A DNA stretch of 64,000 bases, taken from NCBI GenBank assembly GCA_014904845.1, contig MU119203.1:558001-622000 (forward strand). The letters run 5' to 3'. Shown piece after piece: positions 1 to 10,440 of the stretch. Every line of letters starts with the position of its first letter. Positions within the stretch are counted from its first letter, which is position 1. The notes below the pieces were generated by a model. That model did no database searches. It saw nothing but the letters and a program-made list of their open reading frames with translations, and was not told where the DNA came from. The stretch is from Acephala macrosclerotiorum (Eukaryota > Ascomycota > Leotiomycetes > Helotiales > Mollisiaceae). A program made the translations under genes and the position numbers.

Positions 1-1079
1 AGGGAGAGTTTCCAAACAATCGCGCACCACACTTATAAGAAGAAATCGGATGCAGTTTATCCTTTTTGAGGCGCTTTTCTCAATAAGAATTGCTTTTCTT
101 CGTGCAGCACCTCGCGAGCTTCAAGTGCAGCCGTATTTGGACTTTCGGCAGAGTCCTTGGCGACCCAGATAAACTAATCACAAGGAGGTCAAACTCTTAT
201 CAGCGTTCTAGACGTCTTATCAGGAACCAATTCCGCGACCCGTTGATCAGAGGCAGGACATGAAGATCGTGAAGTGCATGTCTGCTGTGGGACTTGTTGA
301 TCTGAGCAACGGACCGACTTGGGTACCTAAAGCTATGTGGGTTGGTCTCTTAGTGAGGCTTCGGTAAAAATGATCTTTGGGTGCCATCAACAGCTCGCTG
401 GTATGGCAGTGACCAGGAGAGTCGGGAGTTGATGAACCAGCAGTCGAAGCAGGTCCGTAGGGCAGTTTGCAGGATGGGATTGAGGTCAATTGATGGATAT
501 TCTGGATAATATGCAGAAGAATGAGGTTGGGCGTCGTGATCTCGAATGCCTCTAGCTCCACTTGTCCTCGGCAGACCTTCCACCGCAAAAATTAAATTCC
601 ATGTTTCTGGCCGTGCCTCTTCTGACTGACGTTCTTCGTTGTTCTCGCCCCTTTGTTCTGCTCCACCCGGTCCACTTTCCCCAGTTCACGCAGCGGAGCC
701 TTCTGCCAGTTTTCCCAGTCACATGCATTTGCCTGCATCGCGATCCGGAGGAAGGAGCACTTGGCTGGTGGGGTCGCTGCCAGTCGCCAATTGTTTAAAT
801 AGCATTGCAGATCCCCCCCTCTTGATGTTGCGGCGATGTCATACCAGCAGCTGGCCGCGCAGTCTTGTGCCCTCCCTCTCTCCCGCTTCCATTCTGAGTC
901 CTCTCCTCTCTCTCTTCAAAACTTCAAACCCTTCACTTCTGTCGCCTGCTTTTTGGAGAGAGTCAATTCAAGCGGAGATCGGTAGCACAAGACCTGCAAA
1001 GCACCCCTCTATCCGAACTTATAGCCACGGCAAGAGCAACAACAACACCAATTGCGGACAACCGAAACAACAACGCAAA
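1..1079. other. Intergenic region upstream of glycerol kinase
   Basis: No convincing gene is visible. The open frames here are short and resemble no family. The last ~200 bases are pyrimidine-rich (CT-rich tracts around 870-950) followed by an A- and C-rich stretch with CAA repeats just before the ATG at 1080, as is common for fungal promoters and 5' leaders. The promoter and leader of the glycerol kinase gene are therefore placed here by inference. Confidence 0.5.
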
Positions 1080-2892
1080 ATGGATTCTATGCCTATTCGA
1101 CCGGTTCCGGTTCCTAGTCTGGATGCATTGAAGATTTCAGAGCCGGGAACGAAAGTTCAGCATGTCGAGCAATTGAATGCGCCTGCGATTGTAGAGCACC
1201 ACGAACATTTGCCTAAAGGACTGCAGCAAACCGACGAGGAGAAAGCGAGTCATTGGTTCATTGGAAGTATTGATTGTGGAACTACTTCTTCGAGATTTTT
1301 GATCTTTGATGGAGAGGGAACACCAATCTCGAACCACCAAATTGAGTTTGAGAACATCTACCCAGAGTCGGGGTAAGTTTGCCTTTGGAGTATTTGAACC
1401 AAAGCTAATTTTGCTATGCAGATGGCATGAACATGATCCGCAAGAACTTGTTGACTCGGTCAATGAGTGTATCGAAAAGTCAACTGCAGCATTCTTGGAG
1501 AAGGGATATAAGAAGGAGCAAATCAAAACCATTGGAATTACGAACCAGCGCGAAACCACCATCTGCTGGGATACGAACACCGGAGAGCCTCTTTACAATG
1601 CTATTGTCTGGCCCGACACTCGTACAAGCTCAATTGTTCGAGAACTCAAGGCGCGAGAAGGCGCAGATGAGCTGCAACAGCTCTGCGGATTACCCATATC
1701 AACATATCCTTCGAGTGTCAAGCTACTCTGGCTCCTGAAAAATGTTGAAGCTATCAAGAATGCTTACGATGAGGGCCGGCTGTCTTTTGGTACTGTCGAT
1801 ACATGGTTGATCTACAAGCTCAATGGTGGAAAGGAAGCTGGTATTCATGTTACCGACACAACAAACGCTTCGAGAACTATGTTCATGAACCTCCACACAC
1901 TTCAGTACGACGACAAACTCCTGGGTTTCTTCAAGATCGATCAGAAAAACATCACGTTACCGAAGATTGTGCCTTCCTCGGACAAGGAAGCTTTCGGTGC
2001 TCTATCATCTGGTATTTTGCAAGGTACCAAGATTACAGGATGCCTGGGCGATCAATCTGCGGCTTTGGTTGGCCAATGTGGTTTCAATCCTGGCGAAGCC
2101 AAGAATACATACGGGACTGGTTGCTTCTTACTTTACAACGTTGGCGACAAGCCTGTCATCTCGAAATACGGCCTTCTTGCGACTGTTGCTTACGATTTTG
2201 GTGGCGGACGTAAGCCAATTTACGCTCTCGAGGGTAGCATTGCAGTTGCTGGTTCTGGTGTCAAGTTCCTGATGAACAACATGGGTTTCATCAAGCATTC
2301 TCACAAGATTACCGAGCTAGCCGAGACGGTAAAGGACAATGGCGGTGTCGTTTTCGTTACTGCTTTTAGTGGTCTATTTGCGCCTTATTGGATTGACGAT
2401 GCAAAGGGAACATTGTGTAAGTTGACCTGTCTATCACCGATGAAATCCTTACTAATTTAAATAGTTGGTATTACTGCACATACTCAAAGAGGTCACATCG
2501 CAAGAGCAACTTTAGAAGCTACTTGCTATCAGACCAAAGCTATTTTGGATGCAATGGAGAAGGATTCGGGACACAAGTTGGAGGGCTTAGCAGTCGACGG
2601 CGGCATGTCTAACTCCAACCTTTGCATGCAAACGCAAGCAGACATCATCGGAATACCCGTGGACAGACCTGTTATGCGAGAAACAACTGCTCTCGGTGCT
2701 GCAATTGCAGCTGGCTTTGCGGTAGACATTTGGAAGGAGTTCGACGAATTGAAGGAGATCAACAAGGAAGATAGAACCATCTTCACACCTCAAGTGGACA
2801 AGAAGAAGAGTGATCGAATGTTTAGGAAATGGGAACAAGCTGTGGAAATGAGCAAGGGATGGGTCATGCAATGGGAGCAAGACGACGAATGA
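1080..2892 (+). CDS. GUT1: Glycerol kinase (FGGY family)
   Basis: Phosphorylates glycerol to glycerol-3-phosphate with ATP, the first step of glycerol use, in the cytosol. Three exons, 1080-1372, 1422-2416 and 2465-2892, give 571 residues. Both introns have GTAAGT donors, and the joins restore family sequence (ESG|WHEHDP and GTL|FGITAHT). The N-terminal FGGY phosphate-binding loop is seen as DCGTTSSR near residues 65-72. The R-E-T motif (TNQRETT), the W-D motif ([11 protein letters not shown]) and the second ATP loop ([10 protein letters not shown]) follow in order, and the C-terminal segment [11 protein letters not shown] is the other adenosine-binding signature. An N-terminal extension of about 60 residues precedes the first motif, longer than in bacterial GlpK but usual in filamentous fungi. 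The ATG at 1080 sits in an A-rich context and gives the full domain. The assignment is sure; the symbol follows yeast. Confidence 0.96.
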
Positions 2893-3510
2893 GTCGAGAT
2901 AGCATCTTGAAGCAAGGTGTTTGGAGCAGGGTGAGCGCATTGGCGGTTGACTGAACGCCACCTCTTTATGAACGTATGAACTTTTAATGTTTTGTGTGTA
3001 GCTGTACCAATACCCTATGATCCTGGATATAGATTAATAGAGGATTTCAATATCAATAATTAAGAGTTTTGTTATGTAGTGGAACATTCCTTTCCCGCAT
3101 CCGCATCAGCAGCAATTCCACGATTCAAGATAAATCCTTTGCACCTGAATCCAGGGGTTCTTGTGACCTTCCATCTTCGAACCCATCTCCTCCGATTCGA
3201 TACGATTCATTCCCACATGCAAATCTCACCGTTGCTAATTAGTTTCCTTTAATGCGCGTGACTTCCTTTTTGAAGAAGCTGGGGAAGAGCATGTGAAAAC
3301 GGTTTCGAGCTAGTGGGCCCCACCAATCAACGTGGGTCTTACAGGTGCCGAGGCATTTTGAGCGAGACTGAGGATGAAAGCGACCATCTCGGTGTTCTTT
3401 TTGTTTAAAGCTGCTCTCCTCCTAGAGTCCGAGGTTTCTTTTCTTCATATTACGCTTTCTTCCTAGATACCGCTGATATATTATCTTGTGTACTTTGAGA
3501 ATTAGAAATC
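2893..3510. other. Intergenic region, GUT1-like terminator to thiolase promoter
   Basis: No gene seen. The first 170 bases are AT-rich and probably hold the 3' UTR of glycerol kinase. The remainder is the likely promoter of the thiolase gene, with a CT-rich stretch at about 3410-3470. Confidence 0.5.
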
Positions 3511-4971
3511 ATGTCTGCTGGTATGCTTTGTTTCGATTTTGGAGTGCGGGAAATACGAGGCTGACATTGACAATAGCACAGAAACGGCTCACGCAAGTCT
3601 CTGGCCATCTGGCTGGATCAGGGAGTAAACTCGCTCCTACAGAAGGAGACACCTCTGCCGGACGAGCCAAGCTTCTGCAGAAGAACCCAGACGATGTACA
3701 TTCCCCCAATCCTTCCTCTCCTTAGAACAATACCTAACAACACCTCGCAGATCGTCGTAACAGCATGTCTCCGAACCGCATTCACAAAAGGAGGCAAAGG
3801 CGGCTTCAAAGACACACATGCCGCAGATCTACTGATCGGCGCCTTCAAATCTCTCATTGAGCGCTCGAAAATCGATCCAGGACTCGTGGAAGATATCGCT
3901 GTGGGCTCAGTCTTGCCTCCAGGTGGTGGAGCGACGGAATTCAGAGCTGCGGCTTTGGCGGCTGGATTCCCAGTTTCGGCAGCAGTCAAGAGCTTGAATA
4001 GACAGTGTTCGAGTGGGTTGCAGGCTTGTGTCGATATTGCGAATGCGATAAGTGCGGGGATGATTGAGGTTGGTGTTGGTGCGGGTGTGGAGAGTATGAG
4101 TTTGCAGTATGGGTAAGTTTACACTCCTCCTTCTTCGAGAGTTCGTATGAGCCGTTGCTAATTGGGTGGTAGACCGAATGCTGTTACAGAGTTCTCTGAA
4201 CTTCTAGAGTCACATCCCGAATCAGCGAACTGCAAAGTACCCATGGGTGTTCTGTCAGAAAAGATGGCAAAAGACAAGGGAATTCCCCGAAAAGTCCAAG
4301 ACACATTCGCAGCTTCCTCATACCAGAAAGCTATCAAGGCACAAGAAGCCGGTCTCTTCGATGAAGAGATCGCTCCTCTCAAAGTAAAGTGGGAGAACCC
4401 CAAGACTGGCGAAACGGAAGAGATCACCGTCTCGAAAGATGATGGTGTTCGTCCTGGCATCACAGCTGAGAGTTTGGCCAAAATCAAGCCTGCATTTGCA
4501 AAAGATGGCTCCATCCATGCCGGAAACGCATCTCAGATCTCCGATGGCGCTGCTGCTGTTTTGCTTATGAAACGCTCAACAGCTGAACGTCTCGGCCAAA
4601 CCATCCTCGGTAAATATGTCGCTGCTTCCGTAGCTGGCGTAGCTCCTCTACTCATGGGTATCGGTCCTTGGGCTGCTATTCCAAAGGTCTTTGAAAAGAC
4701 TGGTATCAATAAAGATGATGTTGATATCTTTGAGATTAATGAGGCGTTTGCTAGTCAGTGTGTTTGGTGCGCGAATGAGTTGGGGTTGGATATGAACAAG
4801 ATTAATCCGAAGGGAGGGGCGATTGCGTTTGGGCATCCGTTGGGATGTACGGGGGCGAGACAGGTTAGTACGTTGCTTTATGAGTTGAAGAGGAGAGGGG
4901 AGAAGGTCGGGGTTACGAGTATGTGTGTTGGGACTGGTATGGGGATGGCTGCTGTTTGGGTTGCTGAGTAG
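3511..4971 (+). CDS. POT1: Peroxisomal 3-ketoacyl-CoA thiolase with PTS2 signal
   Basis: Catalyses the last step of beta-oxidation, cleaving 3-ketoacyl-CoA with CoA to acetyl-CoA and a shortened acyl-CoA. Exons 3511-3520, 3577-3695, 3751-4112 and 4173-4971 give 429 residues. The first exon is only 10 bases (M-S-A plus one base). Residues 7-15 read RLTQVSGHL, a perfect PTS2 nonapeptide (R-L-x5-H-L), so import into peroxisomes through Pex7 is expected. Active-site cysteine C129 lies in NRQCSSG, H385 in GHPLGCTG, and the second cysteine C415 in SMCVGTGMG; NEAFA is also present. All thiolase signatures are complete. Without the 10-base first exon the PTS2 would lack an in-frame ATG, which decides the start. 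The alternative, a cytosolic acetoacetyl-CoA thiolase, fits less well because of the PTS2 and the overall sequence. Confidence 0.95.
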
Positions 4972-6040
4972 AGGGGCTTTGAGGCGATGAAGGGCATTAG
5001 AAGGTAAGCGAGGGACTGGTTGTATGAGTACGAAATTGCACGATAGACCATAGAACACATTGGAATCAGCATTTTAGTGATGAAACGCAATAGAGGAGCA
5101 CGAAGCTCGCCAAATTCACAGTTCTTGTTCTGCTTGTTCTGGAACCTGGCTTCGGATGCGCCTCCGCGCAAAGGTGGGCTGGATGATTTGAATGTCCCAA
5201 GATACAAGAATACCTTTAACATACGAAAACATTCTTAAAGTTCTTCAGGCCCTTGATTCCAAATGAATTTGGGCTTTGTCGTTGAAGACAATTAATTGAC
5301 AGAGAATGAACCCAAACCGGGTGTCGGAGAGCATCTACAATGGAAATGTCATCAATGAAATTGGGGAGCTTCTATTATATCATTCATATTCGCTAGCGGT
5401 ATCATCTGATCGTAGACTTTAGGATGGATAAACTCAGCCGTATTAGGTGGGGTCGAAACGTACCATCGTGAAACTTCTCCTGCAGCTCAACTGCCCAATG
5501 ATTATTGATTACAATCTTGCTTGTAGGAATGCAATGTACAGATATAGCCGCCTGAGTAAGAGTAAATACCACCTCATTCTGCATGGGGTGGAGCATCGTG
5601 ACGCGAATGCCTAACGACGATAAGCTGCCACCCAGCCTTATCGTAAGGGAGATTAGCGCTAACACTACTTACCCCTCCGTGGACCTCCACTCCCTCTTGT
5701 ATGCCTTCATCCCTCCCTCGTGTCACCCTTCACTCATATCTTGTCTCTTGCATGCCAGCCTCCGCTTTATTGAGCAAACAAGCAGTCTTTGGACTCGCGA
5801 TTAGCTCGACATTTCTGAGACATTCCGGTGAATCTTGACGCCGAACTTGCCAGCAGGCCAACCTAGGCAGCACCTCCCTCGAACTATCCGCCTCACGCCA
5901 ACCATACCAAAAACATTAACACTACACAAGTAGGCCACTTCGTCCCTTCCAACCTCAAATCACTTTGTATTTCTGCGAGCGCAACTTACAACTATTGTCC
6001 GCGTCCTCAAGATATGACATGATCCCGCAAGGCTAATAAC
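4972..6040. other. Intergenic region
   Basis: No supported gene. Short frames between 4980 and 5800 on either strand resemble nothing known. The last ~300 bases are C- and A-rich (CAACC, CACCTCCC) and look like promoter plus 5' leader of the gene starting at 6041. Confidence 0.45.
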
Positions 6041-8704
6041 ATGGCACCCTCCAGCAACCCGCCTTCAGAACCCTTGACACCCACTCCCGACGCTGCATCG
6101 AGTTCATTTCGGTTTCCCACACCTGCTGCAGACGAAAGAGTAAATTCTTGGGTCGAGAGTCTATCTGTCACAGACATGTCAGCACGCAGCGAAGCCCCTT
6201 CGGACGAAGGCATCCTCGGCGAATCTGCATACGAGTTCATCGATACCGACGGAGAAAGTCGTGATGACGGAGCTACGGAATCAATAGCCTCGACAGATTT
6301 CGGGCGTCCAGATGATGTTGCCAGCCTGGCAGACACGGATGGAAGCGGGGACGAGAGTGAGGAGGAGGATGAACATAACTCTTCGGCTCCAGCCTATCCG
6401 GGCCATGAGCATGCTGTTGAACAAGCTTTCAATACTCCCACAATAGGCCGCAGTGCAGCCATGATCCTCGACGACCTCGAGAAACCTCTTGCTCAGTCTA
6501 TCGAGTTCGAGGAACCCATCAGCCTTGGTGCCGAGACCGTCTCTGTCAAACACACGGTGGCAGACTTCAACGAGGAGCAAACAGCAGATGCCCTCAAGAG
6601 AATGAATGCCCAGAACCTTCCTAGCCGAATCATGGTCACTATCTGCCAGACAATGACCAAGCAAGGCTTATCGACCCGAGATCCGCTACGAATCCTATAT
6701 GTTGGCAGCCATTCAGCGAAGCAAGACATCATTCACAAGATTGCCAGTTCTGTTACGGCCTCAGTTGAGAGCAGCAAGCGAGCACAGCATCTCCGTCACT
6801 CCATGTCACAACTCTACAATGTGGTCCCTGTGACTGCCTTCGGTTCTGAACGCACTCCTGAGATTGAGCTCATGCATTCCTCTGGCTACCAAATCAAGGT
6901 TGAGGATTGCATGTTCGCACAGACTCTGAAGTACGAGGACAGTCCAGAGAAGCCTGATGTGATCAAGTTGACAATTGATGACAACTTTGCATATCACTCT
7001 GTTCCAGAAGGACAGGGATTCATTGTCGAGCCGCATTGGGAGTTACCACATGTAGCTATCTTCTACTGTTCTGATGAAGACGACGTCGACGCTCGACGAA
7101 CTCGAACTATTGCGCGCAAGTTCATGAGCCGTCACGGCATTCCCTCGATCGTCATCTCGCACAAACAGTTGTTCGACCGAGGACAGATCATGTCGCTCGA
7201 CCAGCACTCCATTCATATGTGCTTGGAATCACGAGACTCCAATGGCAGAGGGAACATTGTCCATCAGCGACTTCCAATCGACCTGGCTTCTTTCTTGAAT
7301 ATCGATGCTCGACAGATGAACAGAAATTTGGCCTACCTGACTGGCTTATACGAACCTTCGGACCCTCCCGCTCCAGCCATTGTGCCAAAGAAGACAAAGG
7401 TAGTAGCTGTAGATTCCGTGGACGTCGAGAAGACACCGTACAGCCTTTCCGAAAGTGTCAAGTTTATTCGCAACCGCCATGGTGGGGCCATTTACAGAGC
7501 TGTCTTGTCTGTTGGAGTTCTTCTCCTGAGTGTCTTTGCAGCTGTCCTCAGCGGCGTACCAAGCTACCGATTTTATCAAGTCAGCTCACCTCCGGCCATT
7601 TCAGTCAACAGCAAGGTCATGCCGGCTGTTTCCATTTCATCCACTCCAACTACCACTCTCTCCTCGCCTGTACTGAGTATCACATCTTCCTCAACATCCT
7701 TGTCGGTAAAGACACAGACTCGGACTGTCACTGTCACACAATCTGTTGCTTTTACATCATCAGGGCCAAACAGCCTTTCTGTACTGCCTTCGATGGAAAT
7801 TGGGAAAGCACCTCCTCAGGTGCAGCAAACCGCCAAGCCGGTCAACAAGTCTTCCATCTGCAAGGCGGAAGTTTTAGGCGACAGAGAGATCTTGATCCGT
7901 ATCCCTTCTGCAACCAAGCTCAGCTGGCTTTCCAAAGAGGCTATGTCCGTCAACATTACCAGGGACAACATCAGTATCGATACTGAACGAGCATATAGCT
8001 CTGACGAAGGAATTGTACTTCTTTTGCCAAAGAAGGAAGCTTGGGGTGTGCTGAACGTTTCTATCATCACGACGAAGAAGCCCAGAGTCAACGAGACGTT
8101 CCAAATCGACTTTGGGTCGACTTCATCCCAAGCATGGCAAAGTCTTTTGAGCAAACTCTCTTCCCTGGTCTCTGATGATATGATGACTCTTGCCCAGTTC
8201 AGAGAAATCGTCGACAGTGTCGCAGAAGAGGCGGTTCATCAAGGACAAGCAACGCTATCTCATGTCGAAGAGTTCAGACACTTAGCCATGGAACAGGCCG
8301 CCTCAGCAGGTGCTGGGTTGACAGATCTTGCCAAATCGTTGACTCTCGAAGCAGCCAAGCGAAGCGCCATCTTCTCTAAGGAGGTTGGAATTCAGTTGAC
8401 CGAAGTGGAAGCCAAGCTTGCCAAGCAATTCAAATCTCTGAATACACTGCGCGAGCCACTTGACGAGGGCCTCGTGAAAGCTCAGATTCAATCGAAGCTA
8501 TTGTGGTTGAAGCTCCAGGGCAAAGAAGGTGAGTATCGCGAGTATGAGAAGCGAGCTACTGAGGCGACGCGAAGCAGAGGCGAGAAGACGAAGAAAGAGA
8601 AGAAGGCCGAAAGTGACTTGAGGAAGAAGACTCTACGAGCAGCCAAGAAGGCCGCAAAGAAGGAAGCCTGGGCTTCCAAGAAGGCGGCGAAGGTGCGGGC
8701 TTGA
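6041..8704 (+). CDS. Conserved single-pass membrane protein, function unknown (887 aa)
   Basis: A single uninterrupted frame of 887 residues; I do not recognise a named family. The first ~120 residues are Ser/Pro-rich and acidic, with a run of Glu/Asp around residues 105-115. A globular-looking region follows (about 150-450; e.g. LRILYVGSHSAKQDII and VAIFYCSDEDDVDARRTR), which reads like a small alpha/beta fold. One hydrophobic segment at about residues 487-505 (VLSVGVLLLSVFAAVLSGV) should span a membrane. After it comes a Ser/Thr-rich stretch (about 520-590), then a predicted beta-rich part, and a long helical, Lys/Arg/Ala-rich C-terminus (about 710-887). There is no signal peptide at the N-terminus. 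The layout would suit a type II or tail-side ER/nuclear-envelope protein, but that is inference. Two ATGs occur shortly upstream out of frame; 6041 gives the whole frame. Confidence 0.85.
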   Translation: MAPSSNPPSEPLTPTPDAASSSFRFPTPAADERVNSWVESLSVTDMSARSEAPSDEGILGESAYEFIDTDGESRDDGATESIASTDFGRPDDVASLADTDGSGDESEEEDEHNSSAPAYPGHEHAVEQAFNTPTIGRSAAMILDDLEKPLAQSIEFEEPISLGAETVSVKHTVADFNEEQTADALKRMNAQNLPSRIMVTICQTMTKQGLSTRDPLRILYVGSHSAKQDIIHKIASSVTASVESSKRAQHLRHSMSQLYNVVPVTAFGSERTPEIELMHSSGYQIKVEDCMFAQTLKYEDSPEKPDVIKLTIDDNFAYHSVPEGQGFIVEPHWELPHVAIFYCSDEDDVDARRTRTIARKFMSRHGIPSIVISHKQLFDRGQIMSLDQHSIHMCLESRDSNGRGNIVHQRLPIDLASFLNIDARQMNRNLAYLTGLYEPSDPPAPAIVPKKTKVVAVDSVDVEKTPYSLSESVKFIRNRHGGAIYRAVLSVGVLLLSVFAAVLSGVPSYRFYQVSSPPAISVNSKVMPAVSISSTPTTTLSSPVLSITSSSTSLSVKTQTRTVTVTQSVAFTSSGPNSLSVLPSMEIGKAPPQVQQTAKPVNKSSICKAEVLGDREILIRIPSATKLSWLSKEAMSVNITRDNISIDTERAYSSDEGIVLLLPKKEAWGVLNVSIITTKKPRVNETFQIDFGSTSSQAWQSLLSKLSSLVSDDMMTLAQFREIVDSVAEEAVHQGQATLSHVEEFRHLAMEQAASAGAGLTDLAKSLTLEAAKRSAIFSKEVGIQLTEVEAKLAKQFKSLNTLREPLDEGLVKAQIQSKLLWLKLQGKEGEYREYEKRATEATRSRGEKTKKEKKAESDLRKKTLRAAKKAAKKEAWASKKAAKVRA

Positions 8705-9384
8705 GCATTTAGTATAGGTTTGATTGTTGGGAGTATTGGCACATGCATTCTTGCTTTGGTTGGTTTCGGTGGGAGGATTTCGTATCTGCTTTCGGGAGTT
8801 GCTTCGATGAACGAGGTATGGGATACGGGTATGGCTCCAGACACGGCTGGAGGTTAGGTCTCGAGTATTCGGCTCTGAGATATCTGGCTAGGTGTACAGG
8901 ATTAACATAGTTTCTTTGATTACTGCAACATACCCTTGAGGAGGTTCCGACATGAGAATGTGTTTTTTCGCCTGTGCTCTGCAGAGGTGGGACACATGGA
9001 GGGGTAGCAAAAAAAGCAAAGACTTTTAGGCTTGGTGGGCGGCAATCTCTAGAGCTTGCAAAAGGGTAATTTTCCGTGATATGTACAGACAACTGGCGCC
9101 TGATATGAAAATCAAATCCACTAAATTTCAAATGTTCGTAATCCTGTGAAATCTTTTCAAGTTCAAAATGCCCGAAAGCATTTTTCGATTCAGGGGCGAT
9201 AGCGCTATCGCTTGCGCTAGTAGCTGATTAAAAACTCGGTTAGACGCAAACATCCACAACGGAGAGGGGTCTCTTGCCTGACAACTCATATAATCTTGAC
9301 CTTCCAACCGCAATATCCTACGGTTGATAGATTTCGCTTTCACTTTTCGATACTGCATCTTACCCATCCCGAACCTAAATCAAC
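8705..9384. other. Intergenic region with a 16-bp palindrome
   Basis: No gene is seen. The region holds the 3' end of the 887-residue gene and the promoter of the RanBP1 gene. A perfect 16-bp palindrome lies at 9196-9211 and is listed separately. Confidence 0.5.
9196..9211. promoter_or_regulatory. Perfect 16-bp palindrome GCGATAGCGCTATCGC, candidate protein-binding site
   Basis: The bases GCGATAGC are followed directly by their exact reverse complement, 174 bases before the RanBP1 start codon. A dyad of this length in a promoter could bind a dimeric regulator. No regulator is known to me for this exact site, so function is inferred from symmetry and position only. Confidence 0.3.
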
Positions 9385-10440
9385 ATGGCGGACGCAAGCT
9401 CTGAACCCAAGCTCAACGTCGCTGAGACCGACCTGGCAACCAAGCCCCTCCATGGCGACGAGAAGAAGGAAGAGGAAGCTCCTACTGTTGGCGCTGTATG
9501 TACAAATAATCTTGAAATATATTGGCAGAGTGTGCGCGCGATTGTCGGATAGCGGAAGCTGACTTTGGATCGGTAGACTTTGACTGAGAAGGCCACAAAC
9601 GCTGCTACCTCTGCTGCTTCGACCGTCACTACTGCCGCATCTGGCGTCGCTGAGAATGTTTTCTCTATGTTTGGTGGTGGACCTAAGAAGGAGAAGGTAG
9701 AGGATGAGGATCGTGGTGAGAACTCGGGATCTGCAAAGGCTCAGAAGGAGAAGGAAGCTGAGGAGAACCCTGAGGTACGTTACGTCATTACATATATGCA
9801 ATACACACAGATCGATCTGTTCAAGGGGATATACAAGGAAATTGGCTGATATATTGGCGCATTAGGATGAAGCTCCCGAATCCGAGGATGTTCATTTCGA
9901 GCCTGTTATTCGTTTGACTGAGAAGGTTGAGGTTAAGACCAATGAGGAGCTAGAGGAACAGACTTTCAAGATGCGCGCAAAGCTCTTCAAGTTTGTTCGT
10001 GAGGCCAACGAGTGGAAGGAGCGTGGTACGGGTGATGTTAGACTCTTGAAGCACAAGGAGAATGGCAAGACAAGATTGGTTATGCGACGAGATAAGACTT
10101 TGAAGGTCTGCGCCAATCACTACGGTATGTTTGTTTGGGCTCTGAAGGCTACAGTGCGGTGATGAGAGAAGGCTAATATTGGTGACAGTTGTTCCCGAGA
10201 TGAAACTTTCTCCTAACGTTGGAAGTGACCGAAGTTGGGTGTGGAATGCTGCTGCTGATGTCAGTGAGGGCGAGCCAGAGCCGCAAACTCTTGCTATCCG
10301 ATTTGCCAACCCTGAGAGTATGTTCCTCACATCTACATTCACGAGTATAACGCTGACAAGATATAGACGCCAATCTCTTCAAGGAGGCATTCATCAAGGC
10401 TCAGCAAGACAACGAGGCTCTCTTCGCCAAGGCTACTTAA
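9385..10440 (+). CDS. YRB1: Ran-specific GTPase-activating protein 1 / RanBP1 (Yrb1)
   Basis: Binds Ran-GTP and stimulates RanGAP-driven hydrolysis, releasing export complexes at the cytoplasmic face of the nuclear pore. Five exons, 9385-9495, 9577-9774, 9866-10124, 10189-10317 and 10367-10440, give 256 residues; every intron is GT-AG and every join keeps frame. The first ~105 residues are acidic and Lys/Glu-rich. The Ran-binding domain follows (about 110-235), with the family strings [41 protein letters not shown] and SWVWNAAAD, the last carrying the conserved Trp pair. The C-terminus ([16 protein letters not shown]) is the usual closing helix. Identification is secure. No operon or cluster context applies. 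Confidence 0.95.

Noticed and set aside
7219..7986. 255-codon plus-strand frame inside the 887-residue gene
   Set aside because: Out-of-frame shadow of a real single-exon gene; Cys/Gln/Ser-rich with no family likeness.
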